From: Clostridiales bacterium 1_7_47FAA
GTDB taxonomy: Bacteria; Bacillota; Clostridia; Lachnospirales; Lachnospiraceae
DNA length: 55,942 nt
Direction of reading: 5' to 3'
Assembly: GCA_000155435.1 (NCBI GenBank)
Contig: DS990260.1
Location: forward strand, 500,943 to 556,884
Below are positions 43,745 through 52,187 of this stretch, piece by piece. Within the stretch, counting starts at the first letter, position 1, and each line of letters starts with the position of its first letter. The notes under the pieces are model-generated. The model ran no database searches, was not told the origin of the DNA, and saw only the letters and a program-made list of their open reading frames with translations. The position numbers and the translations under genes were made by a program.

Positions 43745-45100
43745 CTATTCTTCAGACAATGCCTTTATCTCCTCATTAACCATGACATCATAAGATATGC
43801 TGGTCATATACTGGTAAAACTCCTGCTTTTTTGCATCTTCGGTTATGGCGCGCGTATATCCGCCGGAGGAAGTACCTGGCACCATCTCAAGTGAGAGCAC
43901 CTCCCCGTCCCAGTCAGCCTTAAGGAGCGCTGTCCTGGGAATGCTGCTGCCGAATATGAAATTACCAAGACTGTATATAATGGGCTTCCCTTTATAATAT
44001 TCCATTCCCTGAAGCACATGGGGGTGGCTGCCGATTACCATGTCGGCCCCCGCGTCAATATACTGTTTCCCCATGGTCCTCTGGTACTCCTGGGGGCGTT
44101 CATCCCGCTCAATTCCCCAGTGCACATATACGATAACAAAATCGCATGCTTCTTTGGCTTTCTTTATCTCTTCCAGCAGCAGGGCCGGGTCATAGGTGGT
44201 CAGCATACCCGGGCCATTGGCAGTGGCATTCCACGAACCCACGGGGATTACCCTGGATGCTCCCAGAAAGCCGATTTTCTTTCCTTTTATTTCCATGATG
44301 ACCGGCTTTTTTGCCTCATCCAGGTTGGCGCCTGCGCCTACCCTGAATATTCCGGCCTGATCCAGTGTATCACATGTGTCCAGCAGGGCATCGGTCCCAA
44401 AATCCAGGGCATGGTTGTTGGCAAGGGTCACGATGTCGATTCCCAGCTCCTGGAATATGGATACCTTCTCCGGAGGCAGGCGGAAGGTGAACTGTTTATC
44501 CGCCGCTGCCGCTCCCCTGTTGCTGAATGGAAATTCCTCATTTACCATGAATACATCGCTGCTGTCAATGATGGAACGGAACGTCCCATCCACCACACCG
44601 CTTATATTCCTGGCCTTATCATAGGCGCCCAGTACATGGTCTGATAAAAGTATGTCCCCTGCAAACACAAAGTGGATGACAGGGTCCTCTGCCCCATCCA
44701 CACCAGGCTCCCCATTGTCCATGTCCTGGTCCTGTCCGTTTGCGGCTGTTCCCAGACCATCTTCCAGGGAAGCCCCATCCGTTCCAGACCCCTGGCCGTC
44801 CCCTGCTTTTGCCAGCTGTCCCTCAGATGCAGGGTCCCATGGCCCGTCGCTGTCCCAGGGTTCGTTCCCGCCCCGGTTTCCATGCAGGCTGTCCCCATCC
44901 TCCGGCCTGCCTTCCGCCTGAACCGGATTCCCTGATCCGCCGGACATTTCCATATCCGGTGCGCTGTCCTTGAAGGAGCCTATATCCTCCGCCTTCACGT
45001 ATCTGTTATGGGTGGCGCTCCACACAAGATATCCGGTTATTCCTGCCAGCATGATTCCAAGGATAATCACGGCTGTCAGCATCATGTTCCTTCTGTTCAT
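43745..45100 (-). CDS. CapA-family membrane-anchored phosphoesterase-like protein
   Basis: A 451-residue protein with an N-terminal transmembrane anchor (about 7-28), a Gly/Asp/Glu-rich linker (about 40-138) and a PGA_cap calcineurin-like domain (about 140-440). Metal-site motifs are FAGDILL, NEEFP, LANNHALD, YVHWGIE, GSHPHV and SLGNFIFG. The family is named for poly-gamma-glutamate capsule genes, but many members sit outside capsule loci and act on wall polymers. It is followed by the deacetylase gene on the same strand, with a terminator between. Confidence 0.9.
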   Translation of the reverse strand: MNRRNMMLTAVIILGIMLAGITGYLVWSATHNRYVKAEDIGSFKDSAPDMEMSGGSGNPVQAEGRPEDGDSLHGNRGGNEPWDSDGPWDPASEGQLAKAGDGQGSGTDGASLEDGLGTAANGQDQDMDNGEPGVDGAEDPVIHFVFAGDILLSDHVLGAYDKARNISGVVDGTFRSIIDSSDVFMVNEEFPFSNRGAAAADKQFTFRLPPEKVSIFQELGIDIVTLANNHALDFGTDALLDTCDTLDQAGIFRVGAGANLDEAKKPVIMEIKGKKIGFLGASRVIPVGSWNATANGPGMLTTYDPALLLEEIKKAKEACDFVIVYVHWGIERDERPQEYQRTMGKQYIDAGADMVIGSHPHVLQGMEYYKGKPIIYSLGNFIFGSSIPRTALLKADWDGEVLSLEMVPGTSSGGYTRAITEDAKKQEFYQYMTSISYDVMVNEEIKALSEE

Positions 45101-45115
45101 TCAAAACCTCTTATG

Positions 45116-45976
45116 TCAAATTGCCAGGATGATTCCTCCGTCATTGGCATATACAGTGGCTACTCCGGCCGCGGTTGTAACCAGGACGTCTTTAAACTGC
45201 CCTCTCTTCATCAGCTCTGTCCTTGTATACTCTGCCCGCTCCGCGTTGTTCACATGGCAGACCACCGCCACCTTATCCTTTGTATCTCCTGCTTCTTTTA
45301 CCGCGATATCGCACATACGCTGGAGCGCCTTGTTGATTCCCCTGGCCTGGTCCAGCTTAATGATGACGCCTGCATCGGCGCCCATGACCGGCTTGATATT
45401 AAGTGCGGTTGCAAAAAATGCCTGCAGCCCTGAAAGCCTTCCGTTCTTGCGCAGTGTATCCAGGCTCTCCAGGACAAAGTAGGTATGCATCCTGTCCCTG
45501 AACGCAAGGGCTTTCTCAAGGACCTGGTCAAATTCCAGCCCGGCTTCACACAGGCTCTGGATGAAAAGCCCAATATTAAGCTCACCTGAGGACGCGGATA
45601 ATGAGTCGATGACAGCTACCTGCTTTTTCTGGGCCTGTTCGCCCTTTTCCGCCTGCTCTTCCTCATACAGCTTCTTGGCCAGCGCCGCTGAATTATAACT
45701 GCCGCTCAGATGTCCTGACAGGGTGATTACAAATACTCCCTCTGCATCCGCCGCCTCATACGCTTCCTTAAATGTCTCCGGCGAAGGGCATGCTGTCTTC
45801 GGGCATTCCGGGCAGGCCTTTACCATATCTATGAATTTCTTCTGGTCAAATGTCTCATCATCCACCACGGTTGCATTACCGACCTGCAGTGTAAGCGGTA
45901 TCATCTGGAATCTGGAATCCTTCTTTAACTCATCTGTCAGATCAAGACAGCTGTCTCCAATAATTTTGTAGGTCAT
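45116..45976 (-). CDS. DegV-family fatty-acid-binding protein (second copy)
   Basis: A 286-residue DegV/FakB-like protein: IIGDSCLDLT at the N-terminus, LSGHLSGSYNSA (about 86) and LRKNGRLSG (about 180). ATG 45976 follows GGAGG 8 bases upstream; 46003 is an alternative. It lies 15 bp upstream of capA on the same strand, so the two may be co-transcribed. Fatty-acid delivery to a surface or lipid process is inference. Confidence 0.9.
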   Translation of the reverse strand: MTYKIIGDSCLDLTDELKKDSRFQMIPLTLQVGNATVVDDETFDQKKFIDMVKACPECPKTACPSPETFKEAYEAADAEGVFVITLSGHLSGSYNSAALAKKLYEEEQAEKGEQAQKKQVAVIDSLSASSGELNIGLFIQSLCEAGLEFDQVLEKALAFRDRMHTYFVLESLDTLRKNGRLSGLQAFFATALNIKPVMGADAGVIIKLDQARGINKALQRMCDIAVKEAGDTKDKVAVVCHVNNAERAEYTRTELMKRGQFKDVLVTTAAGVATVYANDGGIILAI

Positions 45977-46049
45977 ACAAAAGTCCTCCGGTTTCTTATC
46001 CATGCTTTTAACATGTAGTATTGATTACTACTTATTATAACAGTATGCA

Positions 46050-47633
46050 TTATAAAATGCAATCCTTAATGTAGGCAATCAATGACCGAAGGACAGACAG
46101 CACGGCATCCCTGTCCTTGCGGGCAGGAGGGACCCTGCGCCATGCCTGTTCCAGGGTGATATAGGCTGCACCGGATAGTGTGGACTCCCGGCAGACCCTG
46201 AACCCCTGTGCATCCATCTGGACCATCCATGAGGTGCCGTGGCACCAGCAGTTTATATCCGGCAGGCAGATATCGTCCGTCCTGTCTGCAAGAAACAGCC
46301 GGTAGGAGGGGAATTGTTCCATGCGCCCAGCTAATTCCTCCAGTCCCCTGGCATAGTGAAACGGGGAAATAACCACCTGGCGGCCGCAGATAAGCGACAG
46401 GCTGGTGCTTACAAAACGTGTGCGGATACGGCATTTCATCTCATCCAGCTGCAGGATCTGGATGATTTCCTCCCCGGTTCCCGGCAGATGGTTTTCCTCT
46501 GGATCTCCTCCCGGCGGCTGGCCTCCCGGCAGACTCCCACCCGCCGGCTGGCATCCCGTCAATTGCCCTTCCGTCGGCTGGCATCCCGTCAATTGCCCTT
46601 CCGTCATCCGGCGCAGGAATCGGTTCACCTGCCTGCACCGCAGTGCGGCAAGCCCTGATACCCCATTTTCCTGAAGGATGTCATCCATCAGTTTTTCCCC
46701 CACTGTCATGAATGCAGGCGCGGGAAGATAGGATAAAAGCTTTTCCCCTTCCCGGGCAAGGCCGTCCAAGCCGCTGATTGATTCATGTTCCATATCAATG
46801 GTAAGCTCCGTGAACATGGGGCGGCAGCTGGCCAGCACCATATGGAACACGTTCCTGTGCTGGAGGATGGAATATGCGTCCGTATAGACCGTGGTGGAGG
46901 TCTGGTCCGTGGCCATTGACATCCCGGTGACACTCATTGCATGTTCCAGGATGAAAAAGGAAAACCAGTATATATTTTCGTCATAATACTGATGATAATA
47001 CCAGTGTGCATTGCGATGGAACATAAGAGGGCTGCACAGCTGGAAAAACGATACGAACCCGTCAACGGAAACGGAAAAATGCAACGCGGCCCGGAAGGTG
47101 AATCCCCGGTCTAAAAGCTTAAGCATCCGCCTGACCCAGGTCCTGGCATAATCCATATCCTCCAGCAGCCAACGGCTCTGTTCCGAATCCACATATAGCA
47201 TTTCCCCCGGATGTTCCATGGCCTCGGCCACATCCAAAAGGTCGGATATTGCCTGCCGCCTTCCTTCCGTGCTGGTATAGACAGCTATCTCCGCCGTGCA
47301 CACTGCCTCTGTCCGCAGGGTAAATGCCCTGGGTACCGTAAAATGACGGTCAGTCAGGACCCGCCTTAAAAGGACGGCCTCATCCATTGGCGCCGCCTCG
47401 TCCTCCAGTGGGATCAGGGAGCGCAGGGCATCGCACAGGGCTGTCCTGTCCTGCTCCAGAAGCATTTCACAGATATCCTCAAAATACACGGACTTTACAT
47501 TCAGGCGGCGGTTTCCGCTGCGCCATTTGCTGACCAGGCTGGCATCCACATGAAGCCTGCGCGCCAGGCCTGCCGTGGAAAGCCCCAGCCTGTCCATAAG
47601 ATAACCCAGGGTAGACAGTTTTTTCTCAGTCAT
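46050..47633 (-). CDS. HTH regulator with large uncharacterised domain
   Basis: A 527-residue protein. A Cro/CI-like HTH at about 8-60 (LSTAGLARRLHVDASLVSKW) is followed by about 450 residues with no family I recognise, rich in Trp, Tyr and His. About residues 340-385 are a Gly/Pro/Gln-rich linker with a perfectly duplicated 10-residue unit. It is divergent from the hydantoinase locus and is a candidate regulator of it. The start at 47633 is preceded by GAGGAGAT. Confidence 0.7.
   Translation of the reverse strand: MTEKKLSTLGYLMDRLGLSTAGLARRLHVDASLVSKWRSGNRRLNVKSVYFEDICEMLLEQDRTALCDALRSLIPLEDEAAPMDEAVLLRRVLTDRHFTVPRAFTLRTEAVCTAEIAVYTSTEGRRQAISDLLDVAEAMEHPGEMLYVDSEQSRWLLEDMDYARTWVRRMLKLLDRGFTFRAALHFSVSVDGFVSFFQLCSPLMFHRNAHWYYHQYYDENIYWFSFFILEHAMSVTGMSMATDQTSTTVYTDAYSILQHRNVFHMVLASCRPMFTELTIDMEHESISGLDGLAREGEKLLSYLPAPAFMTVGEKLMDDILQENGVSGLAALRCRQVNRFLRRMTEGQLTGCQPTEGQLTGCQPAGGSLPGGQPPGGDPEENHLPGTGEEIIQILQLDEMKCRIRTRFVSTSLSLICGRQVVISPFHYARGLEELAGRMEQFPSYRLFLADRTDDICLPDINCWCHGTSWMVQMDAQGFRVCRESTLSGAAYITLEQAWRRVPPARKDRDAVLSVLRSLIAYIKDCIL
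46546..46605 (-). repeat. 30-bp perfect tandem duplication in the regulator gene
   Basis: Two identical 30-bp units (46546-46575 and 46576-46605) encode TEGQLTGCQP twice; the sequence after them (46500-46545) is a diverged continuation. Exact identity of the two copies indicates a recent, in-frame duplication in a flexible linker. Confidence 0.9.
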
Positions 47634-47668
47634 GGTAATCTCCTCCTCATGATATTCCTGTTTTTACA

Positions 47669-47684
47669 TGACAGACAGCTGTCA
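47669..47684. promoter_or_regulatory. Inverted repeat in the divergent regulator/hydantoinase region
   Basis: TGACAG-ACAG-CTGTCA, a perfect 6-bp dyad, 36 bp before the regulator start. A further TGACAG occurs near 47752 and AT-rich TATAATTA direct repeats at about 47775-47800. These are candidate operators in the 287-bp divergent region. A TATACT-like -10 occurs near 47740 but no strong -35 was seen. Confidence 0.45.
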
Positions 47685-47920
47685 CGGTACACGGTCTGAC
47701 AAAAGGCCTGAATCCCTTTCCAAATGAATCTGACATTGTTATACTATAGACATGACAGCGATATGCACAAAAATATAATTATATTTCGGGTATAATTAGT
47801 TATTTTTACTTTTTTGTGTGCCTGGTCCGGAACAGGCTTCGCACCAGTCATAGTTTAAAGTCATAGGTTGAAAAATAAGTGTCAATAATATGCGTTCAAA
47901 AGGAAAGGAGTACATACTTC

Positions 47921-48658
47921 ATGGCAGAAAACAAGGATTATAAGTTTGTGGACCATTATGAGTTTGATGAGGAACTTCTTAAAAAGGCATTTGCTGAGGC
48001 ACGTAAAATCTATAAAGAGCGTGGTTTCATGCGCAAGATGGGTTTTGGAAAGGCTCCCGCCATCACCACCGTGGACATGGCAAGGGCATGGATGAGTGAA
48101 GGCCATCCATTTACCTGCGACCACTCCGAAGAGGTCTGTGCCAATGCCCTGAAGGTGCTGGAAGCCGGACGTAAGTCTGGTGTACCCATTTTCCATACAA
48201 CCACGGGATATATCGGCAAGCAGCAGTGGGACCTTCCCCGCTGGGATGAGAAAATCCCCATGAGCGCCCTGGACATCAACTCCGAATGGCTGGAAATCGA
48301 CCCTAAACTGAAACCGCTTCCCGAGGAGCCTGTCATCCATAAGAAATACGCCTCTAATTTCTTCGGGACCCACCTTGCCCAGACACTTAACTTCCTGGGC
48401 GTGGACACCCTGATTGTCATGGGAGCAACCTCCTGTGCCTGTGTACGCCATACGGTCATGGATTCCACCGGCTATGGATTTAAGACCATTGTACCGGAAG
48501 GCACTGTGGGCGACCGTGTTCCCGGCGTCATTGAGTGGAACCTGTTTGATATGGAGGCAAAATTCGCGGACGTGGTTCCTGTTGACGAGGTTGTCAGGTA
48601 TCTGGAGGGAATCGATTCCAGCGTATACACCAAACACGAAAGGTCCTTGGACCAGTAA
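47921..48658 (+). CDS. Isochorismatase-like cysteine amidohydrolase
   Basis: A 245-residue cysteine hydrolase of the isochorismatase/N-carbamoylsarcosine amidase group. The catalytic triad is suggested by Asp in TTVDMARAW, Lys in KKYASNFFGT and Cys in GATSCACVRHT. An AAAGGAG site precedes ATG 47921; a GTG at 47879 would extend it. The adjacent dihydropyrimidinase gene suggests it hydrolyses the N-carbamoyl product of a ring-opening step, releasing ammonia and CO2. The substrate (carbamoyl amino acid, ureido acid) is inference. Confidence 0.85.
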   Translation: MAENKDYKFVDHYEFDEELLKKAFAEARKIYKERGFMRKMGFGKAPAITTVDMARAWMSEGHPFTCDHSEEVCANALKVLEAGRKSGVPIFHTTTGYIGKQQWDLPRWDEKIPMSALDINSEWLEIDPKLKPLPEEPVIHKKYASNFFGTHLAQTLNFLGVDTLIVMGATSCACVRHTVMDSTGYGFKTIVPEGTVGDRVPGVIEWNLFDMEAKFADVVPVDEVVRYLEGIDSSVYTKHERSLDQ

Positions 48659-48701
48659 TGATTGATTCCTGGCGTATCATGCATCCATGAAAGGAGTTAA
48701 C

Positions 48702-50087
48702 ATGAGCCTTCTGATTAAAAATGGAACCATTGTCACAGCTACCAGCGAATTCACAGGCGACCTCTACATTGAGGGAGAAACCATCCGGCAGATTGGATTC
48801 AATCTGAAGGTGGATGCGGACCGGATTGTGGATGCCACAGGCAGATACATACTGCCGGGAGGCGTGGATGAACATGTCCACTACGGCTCCTTTGGTGGAC
48901 GGCTTTTTGAGACCGCCGAGGCAGCGGCCGTGGGAGGGACCACAACCATTGTGGACTTTGCGCCGCAGGAAAAGGATGTGCCCCTTTTAGACGCCATCCG
49001 CCGCCAGGCCGCCAAGGCGGAACATATCTCCTCTGTGGATTTTGCATTTCATGCAGTCATCATGGACCCCAAGGAATCTGTTTTTGAGGAAGTCAGGCAT
49101 CTGCCCGAGGTGGGCGTGGCCACACTGAAACTGTTCATGGCATACAAAGGCACTTCTTTTTACTGCGACGACGAGGCAATCCTAAACGCCATGATGCGCG
49201 CCAAAGAGGCAGGTGTCACCATGATGGTCCATGCGGAAAATGCAGATATCATCACCATCCTGACGAACCATTATTTAAGCCAGGGCAAGACCGCCCCGGT
49301 CTACCACTATCATGCCCGTCCCCCCATTGCGGAGGAAGAGGCAACCGGACGTGCAATCGCACTGGCCAAGGCGGCTGACTGTCCGCTTTTCGTGGTCCAT
49401 GTAAGCGCCAAGGAAGCCATGGAAGCAATCCGTGAGGCACACAGCCAGGGCTGGCCCATCTTTGGAGAAACCTGTACCCATTATCTGACCCTTACCACTG
49501 ATTATCTTGACAAGCCTGGCTTTGAGGGCGCCAAGTACATATGCTCGCCGCCACTCAGGCCCCAGGAGCACGTGGATGCCATGTGGCATGCCGTGCGGGA
49601 AGGCTGGCTTACCGCCGTGGGTTCTGACCATTGTGCCCTGGACGGCGGTTACGAGGGGGCCAAGAAAAAGGGAACCAATTTCTCCAATGTCCCCAATGGC
49701 TGCCCCGGCGTCCAGGACCGTCTGGCCCTGCTGTGGACCTATGGTGTGTGCACGGGAAAAATCACACGGCAGAAATTCGTGGAATTATTTGCAACCAATC
49801 CCGCCAAGGTGGTGGGGCTTCCCGGCAAAGGAGAGCTGCGGGTGGGGGCTGACGCGGACATTGTCATCTTCGACCCAGACTGGAAAGGAGTCATCACCAA
49901 CAAGGACAGCCTTCATGGAATTGATTATGAGCCATTTGAAGGATTCGAGATCCAGGGCCGTCCTGAGCAGGTGTATCTGCGCGGCAGGCTGGTAGCCCAA
50001 AAAGGTGTATTCGTAGGCGAACGCGGCAAGGGACAATGGCAGAAATGCCGGCCCTACGGCCTGTGCTACGATTATTATCACAAATAA
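48702..50087 (+). CDS. hydA: Dihydropyrimidinase/hydantoinase
   Basis: A 461-residue cyclic amidohydrolase opening hydantoin or dihydropyrimidine rings. Metal ligands lie in DEHVHYGSFGG (HxH), LKLFMAYKG (bridging carboxylated Lys), HAEN, and GSDHCAL (catalytic Asp). ATG 48702 follows AAGGAG; 48687 is an upstream alternative. It lies 43 bp after the carbamoyl-hydrolase-like gene on the same strand, so ring opening and decarbamoylation appear co-expressed. No preTA genes are adjacent. Confidence 0.92.
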   Translation: MSLLIKNGTIVTATSEFTGDLYIEGETIRQIGFNLKVDADRIVDATGRYILPGGVDEHVHYGSFGGRLFETAEAAAVGGTTTIVDFAPQEKDVPLLDAIRRQAAKAEHISSVDFAFHAVIMDPKESVFEEVRHLPEVGVATLKLFMAYKGTSFYCDDEAILNAMMRAKEAGVTMMVHAENADIITILTNHYLSQGKTAPVYHYHARPPIAEEEATGRAIALAKAADCPLFVVHVSAKEAMEAIREAHSQGWPIFGETCTHYLTLTTDYLDKPGFEGAKYICSPPLRPQEHVDAMWHAVREGWLTAVGSDHCALDGGYEGAKKKGTNFSNVPNGCPGVQDRLALLWTYGVCTGKITRQKFVELFATNPAKVVGLPGKGELRVGADADIVIFDPDWKGVITNKDSLHGIDYEPFEGFEIQGRPEQVYLRGRLVAQKGVFVGERGKGQWQKCRPYGLCYDYYHK

Positions 50088-50114
50088 CTGACCCCTGCAT
50101 AGTATCCATATGCC

Positions 50115-50219
50115 AAAATAGGGTGTTGCAAAAGGCGGCCCTTCCACACTGCGCATGATCTGCTGTTTAGCAGGTACTGATTCCGCGGTGGAGGCTGCCA
50201 TCCTGCAACACCCCATTTT
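50115..50219. terminator. Large bidirectional hairpin between hydA and ridA
   Basis: A 16-bp outer stem (50115-50130 with 50204-50219, one mismatch: AAAATAGGGTGTTGCA / TGCAACACCCCATTTT) encloses a second stem (GGCGGCC..TCCAC / GTGGAGGCTGCC) and a CTGCT/AGCAG apical hairpin. It has A/T-rich ends on both sides, as in bidirectional terminators. It is unusually long (105 bp), so a small inverted-repeat element is also possible. Confidence 0.75.
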
Positions 50220-50227
50220 ATTTGACA

Positions 50228-50596
50228 TTACTTTACTGCAATGGCTTCAATCTCGCAGAGCACACCCTTGGGCAATGTCTTCACAGCCACACAGCTCCTG
50301 GCCGGCTTGGACACAAAATAGGATGCATACACCTGGTTAAATACTGCGAAGTCATCCATGTCCGCCAGGAAACAGGTGGTCTTGAATACCTTGTCAAACC
50401 CGCTGCCCGCTGCTTCCAGGATAGCGCCCACGTTCCTGCAGCTCTGTCCTGCCTGCGCCTCGATTCCCTGAGGGATGGTGCCGTCAGCCGGATCCACGGG
50501 AATCTGGCCCGATGTATAAACCAGGCCGTTCACCTCAAAGCCCTGGGAATATGGTCCGATTGCTCCGGGCGCCTTCTCTGTACTGATGATGTCCAT
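50228..50596 (-). CDS. ridA: RidA-family enamine/imine deaminase
   Basis: A 122-residue trimeric YjgF/UK114 protein that hydrolyses reactive enamines made by PLP enzymes. Visible are APGAIGPYSQ near the N-terminus, YTSGQIPVDP, and the conserved Arg in PARSCVAVKTLPKG with the Cys-Glu segment VLCEIEAIAV. ATG 50596 follows AGGAGG; the longer frame to 50686 lacks a site. It is convergent with hydA and probably a separate unit. Confidence 0.93.
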   Translation of the reverse strand: MDIISTEKAPGAIGPYSQGFEVNGLVYTSGQIPVDPADGTIPQGIEAQAGQSCRNVGAILEAAGSGFDKVFKTTCFLADMDDFAVFNQVYASYFVSKPARSCVAVKTLPKGVLCEIEAIAVK

Positions 50597-50824
50597 GTTA
50601 AAATACCTCCTCCTGCATTTTATGTTATCGCGTTCACATTCAACTATATTCATTATAGCAGATATGCCGCCTGACTGCAAGAACAATTGGAAATACGCTG
50701 TTTTTTCCTCTGTTTTTTATGGACATCCACTTTCTCCGGTGCTATAATGATACTGATTTTTGCGTCCTTACATTCAACTGAAATAACCAATCATCAATTA
50801 ATCCATATAATAAGAGGTGCAGAA

Positions 50825-51421
50825 ATGACAGATACGAATAAAGCCGCGGAATCCCTTCCGCTTTACCACATTGACCATACATTATACCAGGGCCGCCCGG
50901 CTGACCTTACAGGCCGTCTGGAGAAAGAAATCCGTGCATATGACCTGCTGGATTCCCTTGGTGTGCCTTATACCAGAGTGGACCATGACGCCCTTCCCAC
51001 CATCGAAGCATGTCTCAAAGTGGACCAGCTTCTGGGTGCTGAAATCTGCAAGAACCTGTTCCTGCGCAATGCGCAGAAAACCGATTTCTACCTGCTTCTC
51101 ATGCCCGGGAATAAAAAGTTCAAGACCGCAGTGCTTTCCAAACAGATTGGAAGCGCCCGCCTTTCCTTTGGGGAACCTGATTTCATGGAACAGTTCATGG
51201 ACCTTACACCTGGCTCCGTCACGGTTCTGGGCCTGATGAACGATAAGGAAAACCGGGTACGGCTGCTGATTGACAAGGACGTGCTGGACAGCGAATTCTT
51301 TGGCTGCCATCCCTGTATGAATACGTCCAGCATTTTGCTGCGCACCAGGGATTTGATTGATAAAATACTGCCTGCCATGGGGCATCCCTATACAGTTGTG
51401 GATCTGCCGTATGCGGAGTGA
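50825..51421 (+). CDS. YbaK/ProX-type aminoacyl-tRNA deacylase
   Basis: A protein of about 198 residues of the prolyl-tRNA-synthetase-associated (PrdX/ProX) editing group, which hydrolyses mischarged Ala- or Cys-tRNA-Pro. The core includes RVDHDALPTIEAC, NLFLRNAQK and a late conserved segment FGCHPCMNTSS. ATG 50825 follows AAGAGGTG; the frame is open from 50687. The stop is 15 bp before the next gene. Confidence 0.88.
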   Translation: MTDTNKAAESLPLYHIDHTLYQGRPADLTGRLEKEIRAYDLLDSLGVPYTRVDHDALPTIEACLKVDQLLGAEICKNLFLRNAQKTDFYLLLMPGNKKFKTAVLSKQIGSARLSFGEPDFMEQFMDLTPGSVTVLGLMNDKENRVRLLIDKDVLDSEFFGCHPCMNTSSILLRTRDLIDKILPAMGHPYTVVDLPYAE

Positions 51422-51435
51422 GGGTAGGATTGGAT

Positions 51436-52047
51436 ATGAAAAAATTAGATATTAAGAGTCTGGCAATAGGATTTATCATTGGGACAGTGGGAATAACCAC
51501 TGCTTTTGCGGCAAACGGCATTAAGTCAGCAGATTTAAGTACTGCCAAGGTAACACTGGACGGGGCTGCTGTCCCGCTCACTAAACCTTTAGTTGCGGTT
51601 ACAGCGGATAATGAGACGGATCCAAGCCTTTACATGCCTGTCGGTGAATTACTTGAATATCTTGGATATACCGTAACATGGGATGGGACGAAGGATACGG
51701 TCCATTTAGTTTCCAACGGCAACCGCCCTCACGAAATAATCGGCAATGTTGTTACCGATGGAAATACCGTCATGAATCTAAGCAATAAAAATGCCTTTAA
51801 TATATCCGAGTCAGGTTCATTCCAAGCTGAAGACAATCAGGTCTTAACCTTAAATATCACATCCACCATTAAAGGCGGGTCCGTTGATTTATTTTTATTC
51901 GACCCCAATAATAAAGAACAGAGGATTACAATCGGTTCTGCGGATGCAGCAAAGGAGATTGCCTTATCAAAAGGCATCTGGCAGTATAATTGCAGCGGGA
52001 TGTTTAACGAGGGCGGGAACATAAGGATTGTAGGAACAGTTAAGTAA
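51436..52047 (+). CDS. Secreted protein with stalk-like domain
   Basis: A 203-residue exported protein: signal peptide at about 1-25 (ending AFAANG), then a copper-amine-oxidase-N-type stalk domain (about 38-95; YMPVGELLEYLGYTVTWDG). The remaining beta-rich part is not recognised. ATG 51436 is preferred over a GTG at 51418 because it leaves an intact signal peptide. Such domains sit on wall-associated proteins. Function unknown. Confidence 0.75.
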   Translation: MKKLDIKSLAIGFIIGTVGITTAFAANGIKSADLSTAKVTLDGAAVPLTKPLVAVTADNETDPSLYMPVGELLEYLGYTVTWDGTKDTVHLVSNGNRPHEIIGNVVTDGNTVMNLSNKNAFNISESGSFQAEDNQVLTLNITSTIKGGSVDLFLFDPNNKEQRITIGSADAAKEIALSKGIWQYNCSGMFNEGGNIRIVGTVK

Positions 52048-52095
52048 CCACACCGGAATCATGTGATACGGACGAAACGGAACATCAGCAACGCC

Positions 52096-52147
52096 AAGGG
52101 GCCGGAAAAACGGAGTTAATCAAACTTCATTTTTCCGGCCCCTTTTG
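52096..52147 (+). terminator. Strong rho-independent terminator
   Basis: A perfect 15-bp stem AAGGGGCCGGAAAAA (52096-52110) / TTTTTCCGGCCCCTT (52130-52144), followed by TT. It lies 48 bp past the stalk-protein stop and before the convergent histidine kinase stop. Confidence 0.9.
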
Positions 52148-52187
52148 GCAGTGATGACTGTGCACGGATTTTCAGGAAAACAAGGCA

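Noticed and set aside
43437-43779. Open frames across the 31-bp repeats, and a possible CRISPR array
   Set aside because: The period of 31 bp shifts the frame at each copy, so no repeat protein is encoded. Units are head-to-tail with no unique spacers, so it is not CRISPR.
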